In this document: positions 1 to 10,484 of the stretch, in pieces | How positions within the stretch are numbered: position 1 is the first letter of the stretch | Layout of the letters: each line of letters starts with the position of its first letter | Source: Bathymodiolus brooksi | Lineage: Eukaryota; Mollusca; Bivalvia; Mytilida; Modiolidae | NCBI GenBank assembly: GCA_963680875.1 | Contig: OY804579.1 | Span: forward strand, 27,079,804-27,143,803 | Reading direction: 5' to 3' | Length of the DNA stretch: 64,000 nucleotides | The notes under the pieces: generated by a model | What the model saw: only the letters and a program-made list of their open reading frames with translations | Databases searched by the model: none | What the model was told of the DNA's origin: nothing | Made by a program: the position numbers and the translations under genes

Positions 1-179
1 CTTTTGAATTTTTGTCTTTTACAGAGAAAACACAGAGATGTATTATTTGAAAGAGTGGAAACATTGATGACAATTAAATGCAATAAATAAATGACAATTG
101 AACTTACAAATATATGTTGTGTGCTTATGTCACTGTTTATTTAAAATTTATAAATCATGATAATGAATTCATTTGTCTG

Positions 180-352
180 CCATTTAATGTTTATATAGCA
201 CTGTAATGTAATGTAATGCAATCTCAAGTAATGTGCAATGTAATGCATTACATTCCAAAATAAGTGTAATGGTAATGGTAATGGTAATGTCAATTTTTCA
301 AAGTAATGGTAATGTAATGCATTACATTGCTATGTAATTGAACCCAGGCCTG
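180..352. repeat. Degenerate GTAATG simple repeat ending in a hAT-like terminus
   Basis: The stretch is built of GTAATG/ATGTAATGCATTACAT words in both orientations. It ends at ~352 with a sequence that reads CAGGCCTGGGTTCAATTAC on the minus strand. A CAGG-type start next to TAATG-rich DNA is typical of hAT terminal inverted repeats. The partner end was not found, so this is probably one end of an old non-autonomous element. Confidence 0.45.
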
Positions 353-923
353 GCAGGGATAACAGTTTAGTAATCAATTATTTGGTGCAAATAAAAAGTT
401 TTTCCATGCTAATTTTATATTAAATAAATTTCACATTTGATTCATGAATTTATAATTGAACATTGTTATCAACTTATCTTATAATTGAACATTGTTATCT
501 GTTATCAACTTGTCATATGATTGAATGAACATTGTTATCAAGTTATCATAGGGATTGTTATTTTATGATGTCACACAAGATTTCATTTTCGTTTGATTTA
601 AGATAATATAATGACTCTTTTTGATTGGCCTATTGCACCAAGAGATAACATTTGATTAGGTTTTCATTGGTCCACAGAGATAAGAACAAAGCTGAAACAT
701 CAATTTAATTGTACATTCCTTTTGCGATTAAATGTAGCCATAAATGTATGATTGTAACCAGTCACGATTCTAACCAGTCATGTATGGCAAAAGAATTCAG
801 ATTTTTGTTTGGCTACCAAAATCGAGGATGGAAGAAAATATAGCATTGTTATGGCTAATTTAAGAAGATGGATTCAGAACCATGTGGAAATTTTAATTAT
901 TTTTAATGGACCAGTAATTAAAC
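353..923. other. AT-rich DNA, no recognisable gene
   Basis: Low-complexity AT-rich sequence. A partial duplication of ATTGAACATTGTTATC words (about 455-540) is the only structure seen. No coding similarity is recognised on either strand. Confidence 0.5.
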
Positions 924-1012
924 AAATATGATGTTCAAATAAATCAAAGAACCAGCTATTAAAAATATGATGTTCAAATAAATCAAAGGACCAGCTATTA
1001 AAAATATGATGT
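924..1012. repeat. 39-bp tandem repeat, about 2.2 copies
   Basis: AAATATGATGTTCAAATAAA starts at 924 and 963, and the unit begins again at 1002, giving a period of 39 bp. Because 39 is divisible by 3, the minus strand shows a repeated 13-residue peptide, but there is no sign of a real gene. Confidence 0.85.
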
Positions 1013-1135
1013 TTATGGGGCTGTCGTCCGTCTGTATACAGAATGGTTTCCTTGATTCTTTTGAATTTTGAACACAAGGATCATAGGCACTGAATAAATG
1101 TTGGTATTGATATGGGATATTGTAACCTTACCCCT

Positions 1136-1444
1136 TTACAAATAGGATGCTATAAAGGTTTCCAATGCGTCTTGTAGTGTATTTATGAATAAATCACAAC
1201 CAATGAAGGAGAGATGGACACCATCATTTGCAAATAATCCACTCAATTTATCATCAAAATCTGGATGTTTAACAACATAACAATTGTGCTTCAACAAGAA
1301 CGAGCTTATTCCATGGTTTATTCTTTTCCTGGTATGTTCCATTTTCGCAGTACATTGTGAAAAACGCCATGAAATTCTTGGCAAAATACATGACCAAATA
1401 ATCGGAACACCCGGTATTAATTCAATAAGAGTTGCAATTCAACT
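1136..1444 (-). pseudogene. C-terminal half of an SGNH hydrolase of a retroelement
   Basis: The minus strand reads an open segment with IPGVPIIWSCILPRISWRF followed by a conserved end containing NDGVHLSFIG. The D-G-V-H is the SGNH block V (catalytic Asp and His). SGNH hydrolase ORFs of this type accompany Ngaro-type tyrosine-recombinase retrotransposons in animals. The N-terminal half (blocks I and III) is missing here; the reading frame meets a stop at ~1445. A complementary N-terminal half lies on the same strand at 6770-7125, so the two may once have been one ORF. Fragment only, not functional. Confidence 0.65.
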
Positions 1445-1875
1445 ATTTTATTGAATGAATGCATAAATACAATATCCAATGGGATAGCATATGTAAGTGC
1501 TCTCCCTAAATGACTAAGGACATCAAGTATAATGATAAGAATAATTAATTAATTTACATTGTAATTAGTGTACAAATTTTTTTTACTTAGGTGAAATTCA
1601 AAATTTTGTAATAATTTTAAAACTGTCCATTTATTCTTTATAATTGTGAAATTTGCCAATTTAGAGTGTGAATAAGTTAATTAATATATTCTTCTGTAAA
1701 TTAAGGATACATATGTACATGTATTATAGGCACATAAGAAGGCATATTCATACATATGCATACATATACACATGTACACATAAATATAGATATATATTTG
1801 TTTAAACATCTTAAGCAATAAATTAAAAAAAGATTCAAAGCAAATTATACAAAATCAAATTGAAAAATGTTAATA
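1445..1875. other. AT-rich DNA without gene
   Basis: Only AT-rich sequence with short ACATATGCATACATATACAC-like stretches (about 1740-1800). Nothing recognisable on either strand. Confidence 0.5.
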
Positions 1876-2268
1876 TTAATAGTCAAGTCTTTTGGTTCCA
1901 CAAATAAAGGTGTGGACAGAGTTCATAATAAGTACATTATCATCAAAAGAAAGGTCAGGTGATCCCTTTTAGAATACATTAATGCTTAGGAAGTCGGCTA
2001 AATCTCTCAGTTGAGTAAACAGCAAAATTCTTTGGCAAATGAAAAGTGGACAGACATAAAAGTAGTGAAAGTTGTCTTCAACATCATTCTCACAAGGACA
2101 CCCTGAACCATCTGACAAGTGTGACAAGAACTTGTGTTGATTCAAGTTACTTGCCAAGTTTCTAAGTCGACAATGGAATATGTTGTATTTTCTTGTACTC
2201 AAGGCAAAAAATTGAAAAGAATAAGAGTTGCAAATGTTAATCGCATTTGGTGCAAAAGCAATCCACAA
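1876..2268 (-). pseudogene. LINE (non-LTR) polymerase C-terminal fragment
   Basis: The minus strand encodes the tail of a non-LTR retrotransposon polymerase protein: a CRLRN-like motif, a histidine-rich segment, a zinc-binding C-x-C near residues 58-60 (GCPCEN), then a DNFHYF...CP segment. After one stop codon the same frame continues with PDLSFDDN...FICGTKR to a terminal stop at 1876, matching the usual short tail after the zinc motif. No reverse-transcriptase domain is present, so this is a 5'-truncated copy. Confidence 0.65.
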
Positions 2269-2482
2269 TAGTCCATCAGCTAGACCCGAAAAAAAATGTT
2301 GGTGCTGGATTCCCCTGTAGACCGCATTTTTTTGGACAAAAATCGAATGATAAATATGTGTAGATTATTTATTCAAGTGTTATACTCGGCTAAAATATGC
2401 GGAAAATAGTATAACAAGCGAACCTTTAAGGGTACCCTAAAATAGCAGGAAAAAAACAAAGCCAAGCATTCCCGTCAGTTAG

Positions 2483-2560
2483 CAGGGGCGGATCCAGGAT
2501 TTCAAGTTAGGGGGGGCGCACTTAAAAAAATTGCACCGAGCGGAGGGAGGCGCGAAAATA
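2483..2560 (+). mobile_element. DNA-transposon end fragment (CAGGGGCGGATCC type)
   Basis: CAGGGGCGGATCCAGG at 2483 is followed by a G-rich stretch. This is a widespread invertebrate transposon terminus. A reversed copy lies at 24,013-24,028. No target duplication or paired end could be established. Confidence 0.4.
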
Positions 2561-2901
2561 TTTGGGGTATTTCGTGTGAAAATTCACGATTTTACGCCAA
2601 AAAAGCAGATTACAGAATCTCCCTCCCATCCTTAACCTCCAATTCTAAAAATAAAACCGTGGTGAGCAAACTACATTGTATGTTAAATTTGTAGTTTAAG
2701 TTTCACTTCAATCCATTGAGTGGTTATTTAGGAGTTGCGGGTTACAGAATCATCCTCCTAACCCCTCCACCCGGCCTTCAATGAAAAATCTAAAAACCAT
2801 TGTGCACAACTACAATGTATTTCAAGTACATTATATAATTTAACGTCAATCAATTGCGTGGTTACAGTCAGGGGAGTTGCGGATTGCAGAAATCTTACAG
2901 A

Positions 2902-2936
2902 CGGACGAACGAACGGACGAACGGACGGACGGACAT
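2902..2936 (+). repeat. GGAC/GAAC microsatellite
   Basis: GACGGACGAACGAACGGACG-type tetranucleotide run. Similar GTCCGTC runs occur at the start of the Helitron-like repeats further right. Confidence 0.8.
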
Positions 2937-3850
2937 CAAGTGTTTGAGCAACGGGCGTAAAAACTTCATTACACTAAAAGTTCAAACAAACAAAATGTAT
3001 CAAAGTTCTCGAGAAATATGTTTACGGAAATCATGTGTGAGATATGCATAAACCATTTTGTCGAGATTATTTTTACACTTTCATGTGCAGTTGTAGATAT
3101 TAATTTATTACAAATAAATTGTAGTCAGAATTTTTTGTTATAAATGTGTAAAAAAATTGTACAGACATCCATTGGTAGATATAAATAATATAAACGTACC
3201 CGGACAAAGGATTTGTTCACACTTTCTTGTGCAGATACCTCAGGCAGATGCAGAGATTGTTACAAATAAATTGCCGCTAATTTTTTTTTTTTTTTTATTA
3301 ATATGTTACTTTTGTATTTTAATGTACAATATACCAACACGTATTTTTACTGATCTTTACGTGAAAAGTAAAAGGCAACATTTTCGGGTATTTGTATACA
3401 AATCAAACTTATATTTTTTTTTCATATGAAATTGCAGAATTTCGAATTCAAGAACTATTTGAACCATTATTTAAAGAGAAGTGACCATTTTCTTGGGACA
3501 CTCAAGTTTCTACACACTGTCTCAGTTTCATCATCTGATTCTCTCGTTATAGGTTTTCGTTGTATGTTTTATAAATGAGATCAATTGTTAAATTAATTAT
3601 TCGAAGTATTTACCTTTGACTTTTCGCGTCCCGTCGAGGAATCAGAAATGTATCCAATCTTGCTTGTTTTCTTGACCTAGAATTTTCGTCCATTTTATAA
3701 TTTCTAAATAGCAGGTGTACATGTAGTTGTAAAATTGACTGCAGAAATAATGTTTAATTAGCGTGAGAAAATAGTTGATGTCTGGTACCTCGGAACTAAT
3801 CAGAATAGAATAATCTTTGAACTACTGACGACGAATACATATATGAATCA

Positions 3851-3875
3851 GGGGGGGGGGGGGGGGGGGGGGGGG
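3851..3875 (+). repeat. Poly-G homopolymer of 25
   Basis: An uninterrupted run of 25 G in AT-rich surroundings. It could be real or of inflated length from sequencing error. Confidence 0.9.
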
Positions 3876-4128
3876 TAATTTTACTACAATGTATATTATT
3901 TCAAATTTGTACCTGTTGAAATAATTTAGTGTCTACAGTCTCTGTGCTAAGCGTTTTATTGCTCGATTCTACATATTTGCAGTAATTACTGTAGTTCCAA
4001 TCTCTCTAAGAATTATCTAATGGAAGTAATTCTATATATTTTTCCCTAAAAAAGGGGGGGTTTACATTAATTTTGTGCTTAAGAACCTGAAATCTAACAA
4101 CCAGTACTTGTTTCCTCAAACTATGATT

Positions 4129-5042
4129 TCACGTTTTAATCCTCTTCCTCATCGTCATTTTCACTATCTCTCTCTGATAGAGTTTTTCTTTGATTCGTGC
4201 TTTGACAATATGAGCATATGTGTATGATAAACCTTGTGACCTACAAGAACAACGTTTTGTGACGCAGATTGTTTTACACCCACAACTAATGAGCAGCATC
4301 AATGCCTCAAGGCTGCTGGTCCATCCAGTTAACAGACAACATATTTTTCTCCCATCCTTGTTTTTCAGCTGATATATGGACTGACAGGCGCGTTTCCAAA
4401 CTGCTGCCTGGAAATATGCTCTGTGTGTTTCTGCATAGCGTCTTTTGTAGGTGGTAGCTAACGCACTGGGTGTTTTTTGATAATAATCAAAGCAAAAGGA
4501 ATCGTACCTCATTAATATCACCAATTGACGGAAAAGCGTAGACAGCACATAGGAAATTTTTCTCATCAAGGAGGATGCCGTTTGGAATGTTAGAACTATT
4601 ACCTACTCTACAAAGTGTTTGGCGAACCTTTACTAGTTCGGCTGAACCAGTAAGATTTTTTTAGCAGTACAGCCAGTCCTACACGTTCAGGGGTTTGCAC
4701 CTTACAACGTGTGACATCGTAAATGAGGTCCTGTGCAAATGATACAACACGCATATTGGTTGCCACTGATATTTTAACATCTAAGTCTGAAATGGGTCGA
4801 TCTGATTGGTTCTCAGTCAGAACCAAGTTAATCAAATTATACAACAAATTCGGCATGGTCACAGATTGCTCATTTATAAAGCTACCAGTCGGAGGAAATG
4901 GTACTGACGACTTGGCTTCTGACAAGGTCAATTTCCGGATCGCTTTTGCTGTATAATGCACATGTCGGGCTAGCTCATCAACTTTTGCGTTTTCTTGTGG
5001 GAGATCTGACACTTCCAAATCGTTATATTTGTTCTGCTTCAT
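4129..5042 (-). pseudogene. Decayed multi-copy invertebrate gene, C-terminal part
   Basis: Two overlapping minus-strand frames form the C-terminal part of a protein family I recognise from mollusc and cnidarian genomes but cannot name. Seen in order: a segment with VSFAQDLIYDVTRCKVQTP, then LTGSAELVK, then a QAAVWKRA block, and a cysteine cluster CGCKTICVTKRCSC. The first frame breaks in a run of seven A at ~4657-4664; dropping one A would restore the family reading LKNLTGSAEL. A second break lies near 4490, where FLLL-stop must shift to DYYQKTPSA. The cysteine cluster resembles CXC-type zinc-binding modules. Dead copy; the function of the family is unknown to me, and its copy number suggests a mobile-element link. 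Confidence 0.5.
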
Positions 5043-5290
5043 AGATTCTAAAGCTGCTTCAATGATCTGCCACCGTCAAAATGAAATTTTGTTTCCGAAG
5101 CGTTTTTCTAGCCTTTTTGCAAATACCAGGACTTGTAATTTGAGGCCTCAATGCCTTCTTCACTAAGCTGACGAAACCGAGACTAAAGTTCTGACATAGT
5201 TACCACTTTCAATGCTTTCAAAACATTCGTTTCAATTTGGGAAGCTAAAGTATCAAAAGATCTGTCAAATATTGCTGATTCCTCATTACC
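5043..5290 (-). pseudogene. Same decayed gene, central part
   Basis: The minus strand reads DRSFDTLASQIETNVLKALK, VVTMSEL, stop, RFRQLSEEGIEA and, after a frame change, KRLEKRFGNKI. These are the central motifs expected between the N-terminal HRRCY segment and the C-terminal QAAVW/CGCK blocks. One in-frame stop follows VVTMSEL and a frameshift occurs near 5100. Confidence 0.4.
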
Positions 5291-5461
5291 ATATATATTT
5301 TCTCATTAAATTTGTAAAGACACCTTGTCAGGTTTTTGTACCATGTTTTGTGATATAAAATACATAACATAACTGTCATTTTTCGCAGCTCTCTTCAACG
5401 AGGAAACGCTGTCTTTGGTCAAACATTGGCGTAAATGTTCCCGGGATTTGTTATCATATAG

Positions 5462-5851
5462 TTACTTGTCTTCTAAGCAAATAACACATTTTGAACTGCC
5501 ATATGTTCTAGGTAATTTGGCTGGATTATTTGTGACTGGTACTTTGACATTGTCGTCCATTTTGCTTTTCAGTGGATACTTCAGATTACGTTTGCTAGTG
5601 CAAGTTAGATAACATCGCCTGTGGTACCCACCCCTTGGACCGGCACTCCAGTAGTGTTTTAGAAGATTGTGAGCAAGGTCATTTCTTATTTCGGCTGTCA
5701 GTTTTCTAAACAAGTCTATTCCAAAAAAAAATTGAAAGATCGCTAGTTTGACCAGTACTGTACTGTGACAAAGACACTCTTTCCAGTTTATCTGTTTCTC
5801 ACTTGTATTTTCTTTGTGAAGTATAAGTTCACTTTTGCTTATTTTGAGCAA
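5462..5851 (-). pseudogene. Same decayed gene, N-terminal part
   Basis: A 129-codon minus-strand frame contains GGYHRRCYLTCTSKRNL (around residues 74-90) and SSKCVICLEDK at the end. The Y-H-x-x-C-Y motif followed ~40 residues later by a C-x-x-C pair matches the N-terminal zinc-binding region of the same family. The upstream start is not clear. The three pieces 5851 to 4129 are in the right order and strand for one gene of about 1.7 kb. Confidence 0.4.
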
Positions 5852-6769
5852 AGTATTGCGCTATAGAGACAAAGATAACAAAGTATGTAATAGCCATTAA
5901 TAAAAAAAAATATATATATACAAAATGTACCAACAAGGGAAAACTCCGAAAAACCTCAAATATAACAACAAGGTATAAAACAAAATTAAACAATTAAAAA
6001 ATGTAGAAAAAACAACTCTCAAAAAGTAATTATGAAAATATATCACCAACAAATGAAAAATCATTACAATTAACCTCAAAAAGTCTCATATAAATGACAA
6101 TCACGTGACAAATCAATAAACAAAATGTGCAACAACAATAGAAACAAGTGTACAGATATAAAAAAAAATAACAAGAAAAGCTATAAAACTAGTCTACTGA
6201 CATCAATGATCAATAAGAAAAATTAAAAGAGAAAATACAAATCAAACGCACCCCAACTAAAGCAAAGTCAAACAAACCCAAAACAATTAATCCACTAATT
6301 GATTATATTCTGTCGATAATTATCTAAATATTTATCTAGATTGACAAAATGAAAAATATTTGTTGTACAAAACCATCAAATTAACATAAAAAGCCCAGAA
6401 AACGAAAGAAAATTTAAAATCAATTTGTAATATGAAACCGTATCGGCTATAACTCGAAAATCCGGAAATATTTAGCTCAATGGTTAAATTTTTTAAAAAG
6501 CGCATTTTGGAAAAATTAGTAGTTCCAAAAATATTCAAATGTAGCGATTAAATCGAGTATGATGTATTCGTGATTATTTGACATGTTTTACGATTTATCC
6601 CGTGCAGTCATGTGTGTAATAGTTAAAAACATGCTATTTTTAAGCACAAATAGACTACTTTTCTGAGAACGTATATATCTCTTGTGAAAATGCGGTTTTT
6701 TTTCAAAGGATATGGCGAATTATGCTATTTTTATACTTGTACCAAACATATATAATCCAATATTGAACA
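5852..6769. other. AT-rich gene-free stretch
   Basis: Very AT-rich sequence between the decayed gene and the hydrolase fragment. Short open frames here are compositionally biased (F/Y/I-rich) and look fortuitous. Confidence 0.55.
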
Positions 6770-7125
6770 TCAAAGCGGTGATATGTATGTAACGTCATAC
6801 AAACTATTGAACCCCACAATGCGGTCTACAAGGGGTATCACACAAACTTTGTTTGAGGCTTTTTCAGACTTGGCTGATGGACTACAAGGGATATCACAAA
6901 TATCGTTTTCCCCACAGTGAATACGCACTGTGCTCGGAAATCCATTTGTGTAAATCATACGTTGTAATATATTTACAATATTTTCCCACCCCATGTCCTT
7001 CATGCTGATCCACACAATTCTGCATCCCAATCTTTCGACGCCAAGGTTAGACCCCGTTGGTCGTCTTTTTGTATAGTTCCGATGCCCGTTGTACAAGTGA
7101 GCTGCCAACTATCCACAGTGGTTGT
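6770..7125 (-). pseudogene. SGNH hydrolase, N-terminal half (element-encoded)
   Basis: The minus strand first reads PLWIVGSSLVQRA (block I with the nucleophile Ser in GSS). After a frameshift near 7070 it reads TGSNLGVERLGCRIVW, then GWENIV, then IHCGENDICDIPC (block III, usually GxND). The frame then runs into unrelated residues and stops at 6770. Blocks IV and V are missing here but occur at 1136-1444. A TTTTTACAG just upstream of block I could be a splice acceptor. Confidence 0.65.
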
Positions 7126-7151
7126 AACTCTGTAAAAATACTAAAACTCAG

Positions 7152-8027
7152 TTAAAATCTAATGTATCTTTGATACGAATTCGACGACCATCTACCCTTC
7201 TGTTTAATAGTTTCATCACTTTCACCTTTCAATGCCAAATATGTTGCAGCTCCAATTCTAAATGAATGAGTGTTAATATTGGTAGTACAATAACCTAAGA
7301 ACTTTAATGCACTATGGAGAATTGAAACAAACTGATTTCTAGCTAAACATGCACAATTCAGATGGCAAAATAATGATCCTTCTGTATGTGGTCTGACTTT
7401 CAAATACGATTTCAAGGTTTTTAATGTACAAATTTGAGATGGACTCAATTTTACAAATTGCAGATCTGCCAACTTGATCTGTTTTCAAATACCGTATGAC
7501 CAGAATAATATTGCCCTTTTCAATCCTAATATCCGACATTTGAATGATTTTTTCCCCCGCATCTACTGAATTTGAGGCTGTAATTTCTCCTACTCTTAAT
7601 AAAGCTGAAAACGAGAGTGAAAATGCAGACATGAGCAATAAGGATTCATATTTGGACTTGCAAACATGATCTAGAGCATTTGGTAATTTGACCATCATTT
7701 CGACCGTGATTGGAAGTCTTAAATCTGATCTCCCGTTTAATTTGCTTACACCTTTCATCATTTTTTGAATAATGAAGGATTGAGTTGTGTCTAAAAGTTA
7801 GTTGTATTTTAACGAAACGCTAATTGCTGCCATATAGGTCTTTACGATAGATGGAGAGTATGAATTAAAAGAAAGATAAGCTATAAAGTTAATCAAATGA
7901 TGCACTGGCGGATGCCAGTGTAATACTAACAAATGCCGTCGTCTAAAATTTTGAAATGAAACTATTCAATTTTCATATGTTAGCCTAGTGCTTCTTGATA
8001 TAGAGGCTTCAATTAGCTTGTTGGCTT
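7152..8027 (-). pseudogene. Tyrosine recombinase of the Ngaro-like element
   Basis: The core-binding part reads, through frame changes, EASISRSTRLTYEN and later INFIAYLSFNSYSPS and TYMAAISVSLKYN (8020-7800). The catalytic part begins at 7761: LLRVGEIT carries the first Arg, HSFRIGAAT the His-x-x-Arg pair, and GRWSSNSYQRY the Tyr nucleophile. The R...HxxR...Y set is therefore complete, but the domain is split by a single-base frameshift near 7460 (between LKTDQVG and ADLQFVKL). In retroelements this enzyme integrates a circular DNA copy. Inactive as it stands. Confidence 0.75.
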
Positions 8028-8500
8028 CTAAGACAAAAAGTTCCAAAACTGAGATGGTATTATACAAGGGAATGGCTCCGAGTCTGGTGCTGCTTTATTG
8101 AAACGATCTACCTGTGTACAAGAAAGAGCATCTGCAATCGTGTTATTAATAGAACTTATATGTTTGGCCTTTAATTGAACATTTAGTGATAAAGAGCAGT
8201 ATACAATGTATCTTAAAAGTGACATCACCCTATCAGATTTTGACGACTTATTATTAATTATAAAAACTACAGCGGCATTATCACAATGGAACAATATCTT
8301 TTTATTTTTAAATTCACTTCACCAAAGGAAAAGTAGCCAATGCGATTGGAATGAGTTCTAGATAAGTGATGTCCCTAAATGTTTCATCTTTCCAGTAATT
8401 TGGCCGTTGTAACATTGCCCATTTCCCTGCGAAATAAGCACCACAACCCTTTGTTTTTCCTCCAGCACTATCAGTAAAAAGCTAGAGATCTATATTTGTT
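8028..8500 (-). pseudogene. RNase H domain of the Ngaro-like element
   Basis: The minus strand reads FTDSAGGKTKGCGAYFAGKW (first catalytic Asp), later DITYLELIPIALA (Glu), then FHCDNAAVVFIIN (Asp) and NNTIADALS (Asp). These are the four acidic positions of RNase H in the order found in DIRS/Ngaro elements. Stops separate the blocks around 8300-8340. It lies directly downstream of the RT, as expected for an RT-RNase H polyprotein. Confidence 0.7.
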
Positions 8501-8647
8501 ATCCAATTTATATCATGTATATAGGTTATACTATTGAAACTGTCAAGAAACTGTATCCAGACTGAAAGGTCATATTTCAATGCATTTGTAACTTTTATGA
8601 AATGAAATGATTTGCGAACTTTACCCATAGCCGTGTATATCCGTCTA

Positions 8648-9194
8648 CTAAAGGTTTCTTCCAGCAGTAAGCGTTCGTGTACAAAATTCTAACAAACCAG
8701 CTAATGACTGTAATTCTTTCAATGTAACCTTTTTCCTATTCAATACAAATAATAATTTTAGCTTCAACTCTACAATTTTATCTATGGGGATTTGTATTAA
8801 CATTTTTTCAGTGTCAATAGTAAGACCTAGATATTCAATTATTGTTTTGGGTCCTTCTGTTTTCTCGTGTGCAATGGGTACGCCCATCCGTTCACAAACA
8901 TTTATAAATATATCCATCAGATTCTGGCATTGGTTCGTATTTGATTCCCCAACAAAAAAGATATCGTCCAAATAATGATCAACTTTATCAGAATCTGCTT
9001 CCAACTTTACAGCCCATTCTATAAACGAACAAAATGTTTCAAAATATGAACAAGACTGCGAGTAACATTTTGTCAATATAATACTTTCCATTTAATTTAA
9101 ACCCCAACAAATCAAAACATCCAAGATATATGGGCAGCAATCTAAATGCCGATATTATATCGTGTTTCCCGCATATTGCGTTTTTTCCCGATCG
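8648..9194 (-). pseudogene. Reverse transcriptase of the Ngaro-like element
   Basis: From 9180 the minus strand reads KHDIISAFRLLPI (motif A, catalytic Asp), then LLGFKLNGKYYIDKML. A small deletion plus frameshift near 9065 removes most of the expected P-x-GCS motif B. The frame then continues with SQSCSYFETFCSFIEW and HYLDDIFF (the YxDD motif C), and later PIAHEKTEGP, YLGLTID and LKELQSLAGLLEFC. Fingers and gag are missing because of the LINE junction at 9195. Nonfunctional. Confidence 0.75.
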
Positions 9195-9787
9195 TTTTTT
9201 TTTCAAGGAGAACTAATTTTCTTATTTATTGTATCAATAAGTTTACATAATTTACGAATAGTTTCAGGTTTCTTTTTGTTAGATAATTATGACAGTTTTA
9301 ATGCGTTTGACCTGTTGAAAATATATTTTGGAATTAGATTTTTTCTTTCAGTTGCAAAATTTGGACACTGTTATATTATACTGAAATTCGTCACCAATTT
9401 TGCGAGATTGACATAGCTGACACAGTCTATTGTGTCTTTCTACATTTGTCCAGCGCCATACTTCAATCGGTAATCTATGATTAGATGTTCTAAATCTACA
9501 AATGTTAAATCTATTTTTGTCATTTAAGACGTCTAAATATTTTTCAAATTTAAAATCCGATTTGAATAGTCTATAGCTCAATGCTTTTGGAGAAATTTGC
9601 CAAGTAGAATGCCAATTTTGTTTGAACTGGTCGGTTAATATCAGTTTTGTGCTTTCACTTAGCCATTTATGGTTTATAAAATTTTCAGTATGCCAAACGT
9701 TTGAATAACCACAGTCATCAAATATTGATTTAACAAAACTAATCCATGAAAAAGTATTATTTCCATTAGTTTTCAAATACAATAATA
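9195..9787 (-). pseudogene. LINE polymerase C-terminus with 3' poly(A)
   Basis: The minus strand encodes FNICRFRTSNHRLPIEVWRW, then RLCQLCQSRKIGDEF (C-x-x-C zinc site), typical of a LINE polymerase tail. A frameshift near 9375 is needed to continue with PNFATERKNLIPKYIF and a lysine-rich end. The segment terminates in nine A at 9203-9195, directly next to reverse transcriptase of the Ngaro-like element. This fits target-primed integration of a 5'-truncated LINE in the same orientation. On its 5' side it meets the minisatellite at ~9788. Confidence 0.65.
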
Positions 9788-10017
9788 TATCGATATACCA
9801 TGATTAGGGGGTTCGATAAACCATGGGTAGGGGGTCAAAATACCATGGGTAGGGGGTTCAATATACCATGGGTATGGGGTTCAAAATACCATGGGTAGGG
9901 GTTGTACATAACATGACTGGGGGGGGGGGGTAAAATACCATAGATAGGGGGTTCGATATACCATGGGTAGGAGGGCAAAATATCATGGGTATGGGGGTCA
10001 AAATACCATTGGTAGGG
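9788..10017 (+). repeat. Minisatellite block, ATACCATGGGTAGGGGGTCAAA family
   Basis: About ten 22-23 bp units (ATACCATGGGTAGGGGGTTCAA and variants), same orientation as the left half of the large array at 13.5-24.0 kb. It is a separate small locus of the same family, 3.5 kb away. Confidence 0.9.
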
Positions 10018-10125
10018 ACAGGGCACGAAGTTAACGCTGGTCCGCTAGCCCGAGGATAGTAAAATCAGCGTCGGGCTAGAAGAACTCTCTTAGAAGCTAG
10101 TCCGATGGGCTAGTTAAAATTTCCA
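10018..10125 (+). mobile_element. hAT-like terminus with a hairpin
   Basis: CAGGGCACGAAGTTAACG at 10,018 resembles the CAGGGCTCGAA-type end of hAT elements. It is followed by the inverted pair CTAGCCCGA ... TCGGGCTAG. No partner end found. Confidence 0.35.
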
Positions 10126-10139
10126 ATTGTCAATTATTT

Positions 10140-10484
10140 TTAACCGAGTTGCAACGAAGTTGCAGCTTATGTTTTGGCGAAAGGCGGGCGGGCGTATGTT
10201 AGCCTATCTTCGTTAACGCGATAGAGCTCTTAGTTTTTGACCGATCAACATAATTTTTGGTAGGAAGCATTATTACACTATTATTTAGAGCGAGTTCGAA
10301 ATTCAGATTAATCTATTGTTTTTTTCTTGTAAAATCATGGGGTTTTTTTTATAGAAAAAGTACATATTTTGAGAATTACACATTTCTCTGAAACTACAAA
10401 AGATAGAAACTTAATATTTGGTATGGGTGGAGATGCCAATGTGAAGTTGTGCATTCAACATTTTTTATCCCCGGGGCTCAGCCC
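10140..10484 (+). mobile_element. Helitron-like fragment with TGCAACGAAGTTGCA hairpin
   Basis: TTAACCGAGTTGCAACGAAG starts a segment with the palindrome TTGCAACGAAGTTGCA. The same hairpin core starts the complete insertion at 48,909-49,476. The 3' end is not recognisable here. Confidence 0.4.

Larger units (their letters stand above)
2561..4128. other. Gene-free region with simple repeats
   Basis: AT-rich sequence with duplicated wording around 2620-2870 (CAGAATC-ATCCTCCTAACC-like and TTCAATCCATTGAGTGG / GTCAATCAATTGCGTGG), an old tandem duplication of roughly 150 bp. It also holds a poly-T run near 3280-3297. No convincing coding frame. Confidence 0.5.
6770..9194 (-). mobile_element. Ngaro-like tyrosine-recombinase retrotransposon, degenerate
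   Basis: Reading on the minus strand from 9194 down to 6770 the order is reverse transcriptase, RNase H, tyrosine recombinase, SGNH hydrolase. No DDE integrase, protease or LTR gag is seen. This gene set is characteristic of DIRS/Ngaro-type elements, and the hydrolase points to Ngaro. Every domain carries frameshifts or stops. The 5' part (gag and RT fingers) is missing because a LINE 3' end abuts at 9195. Terminal repeats were not identified. Confidence 0.75.
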
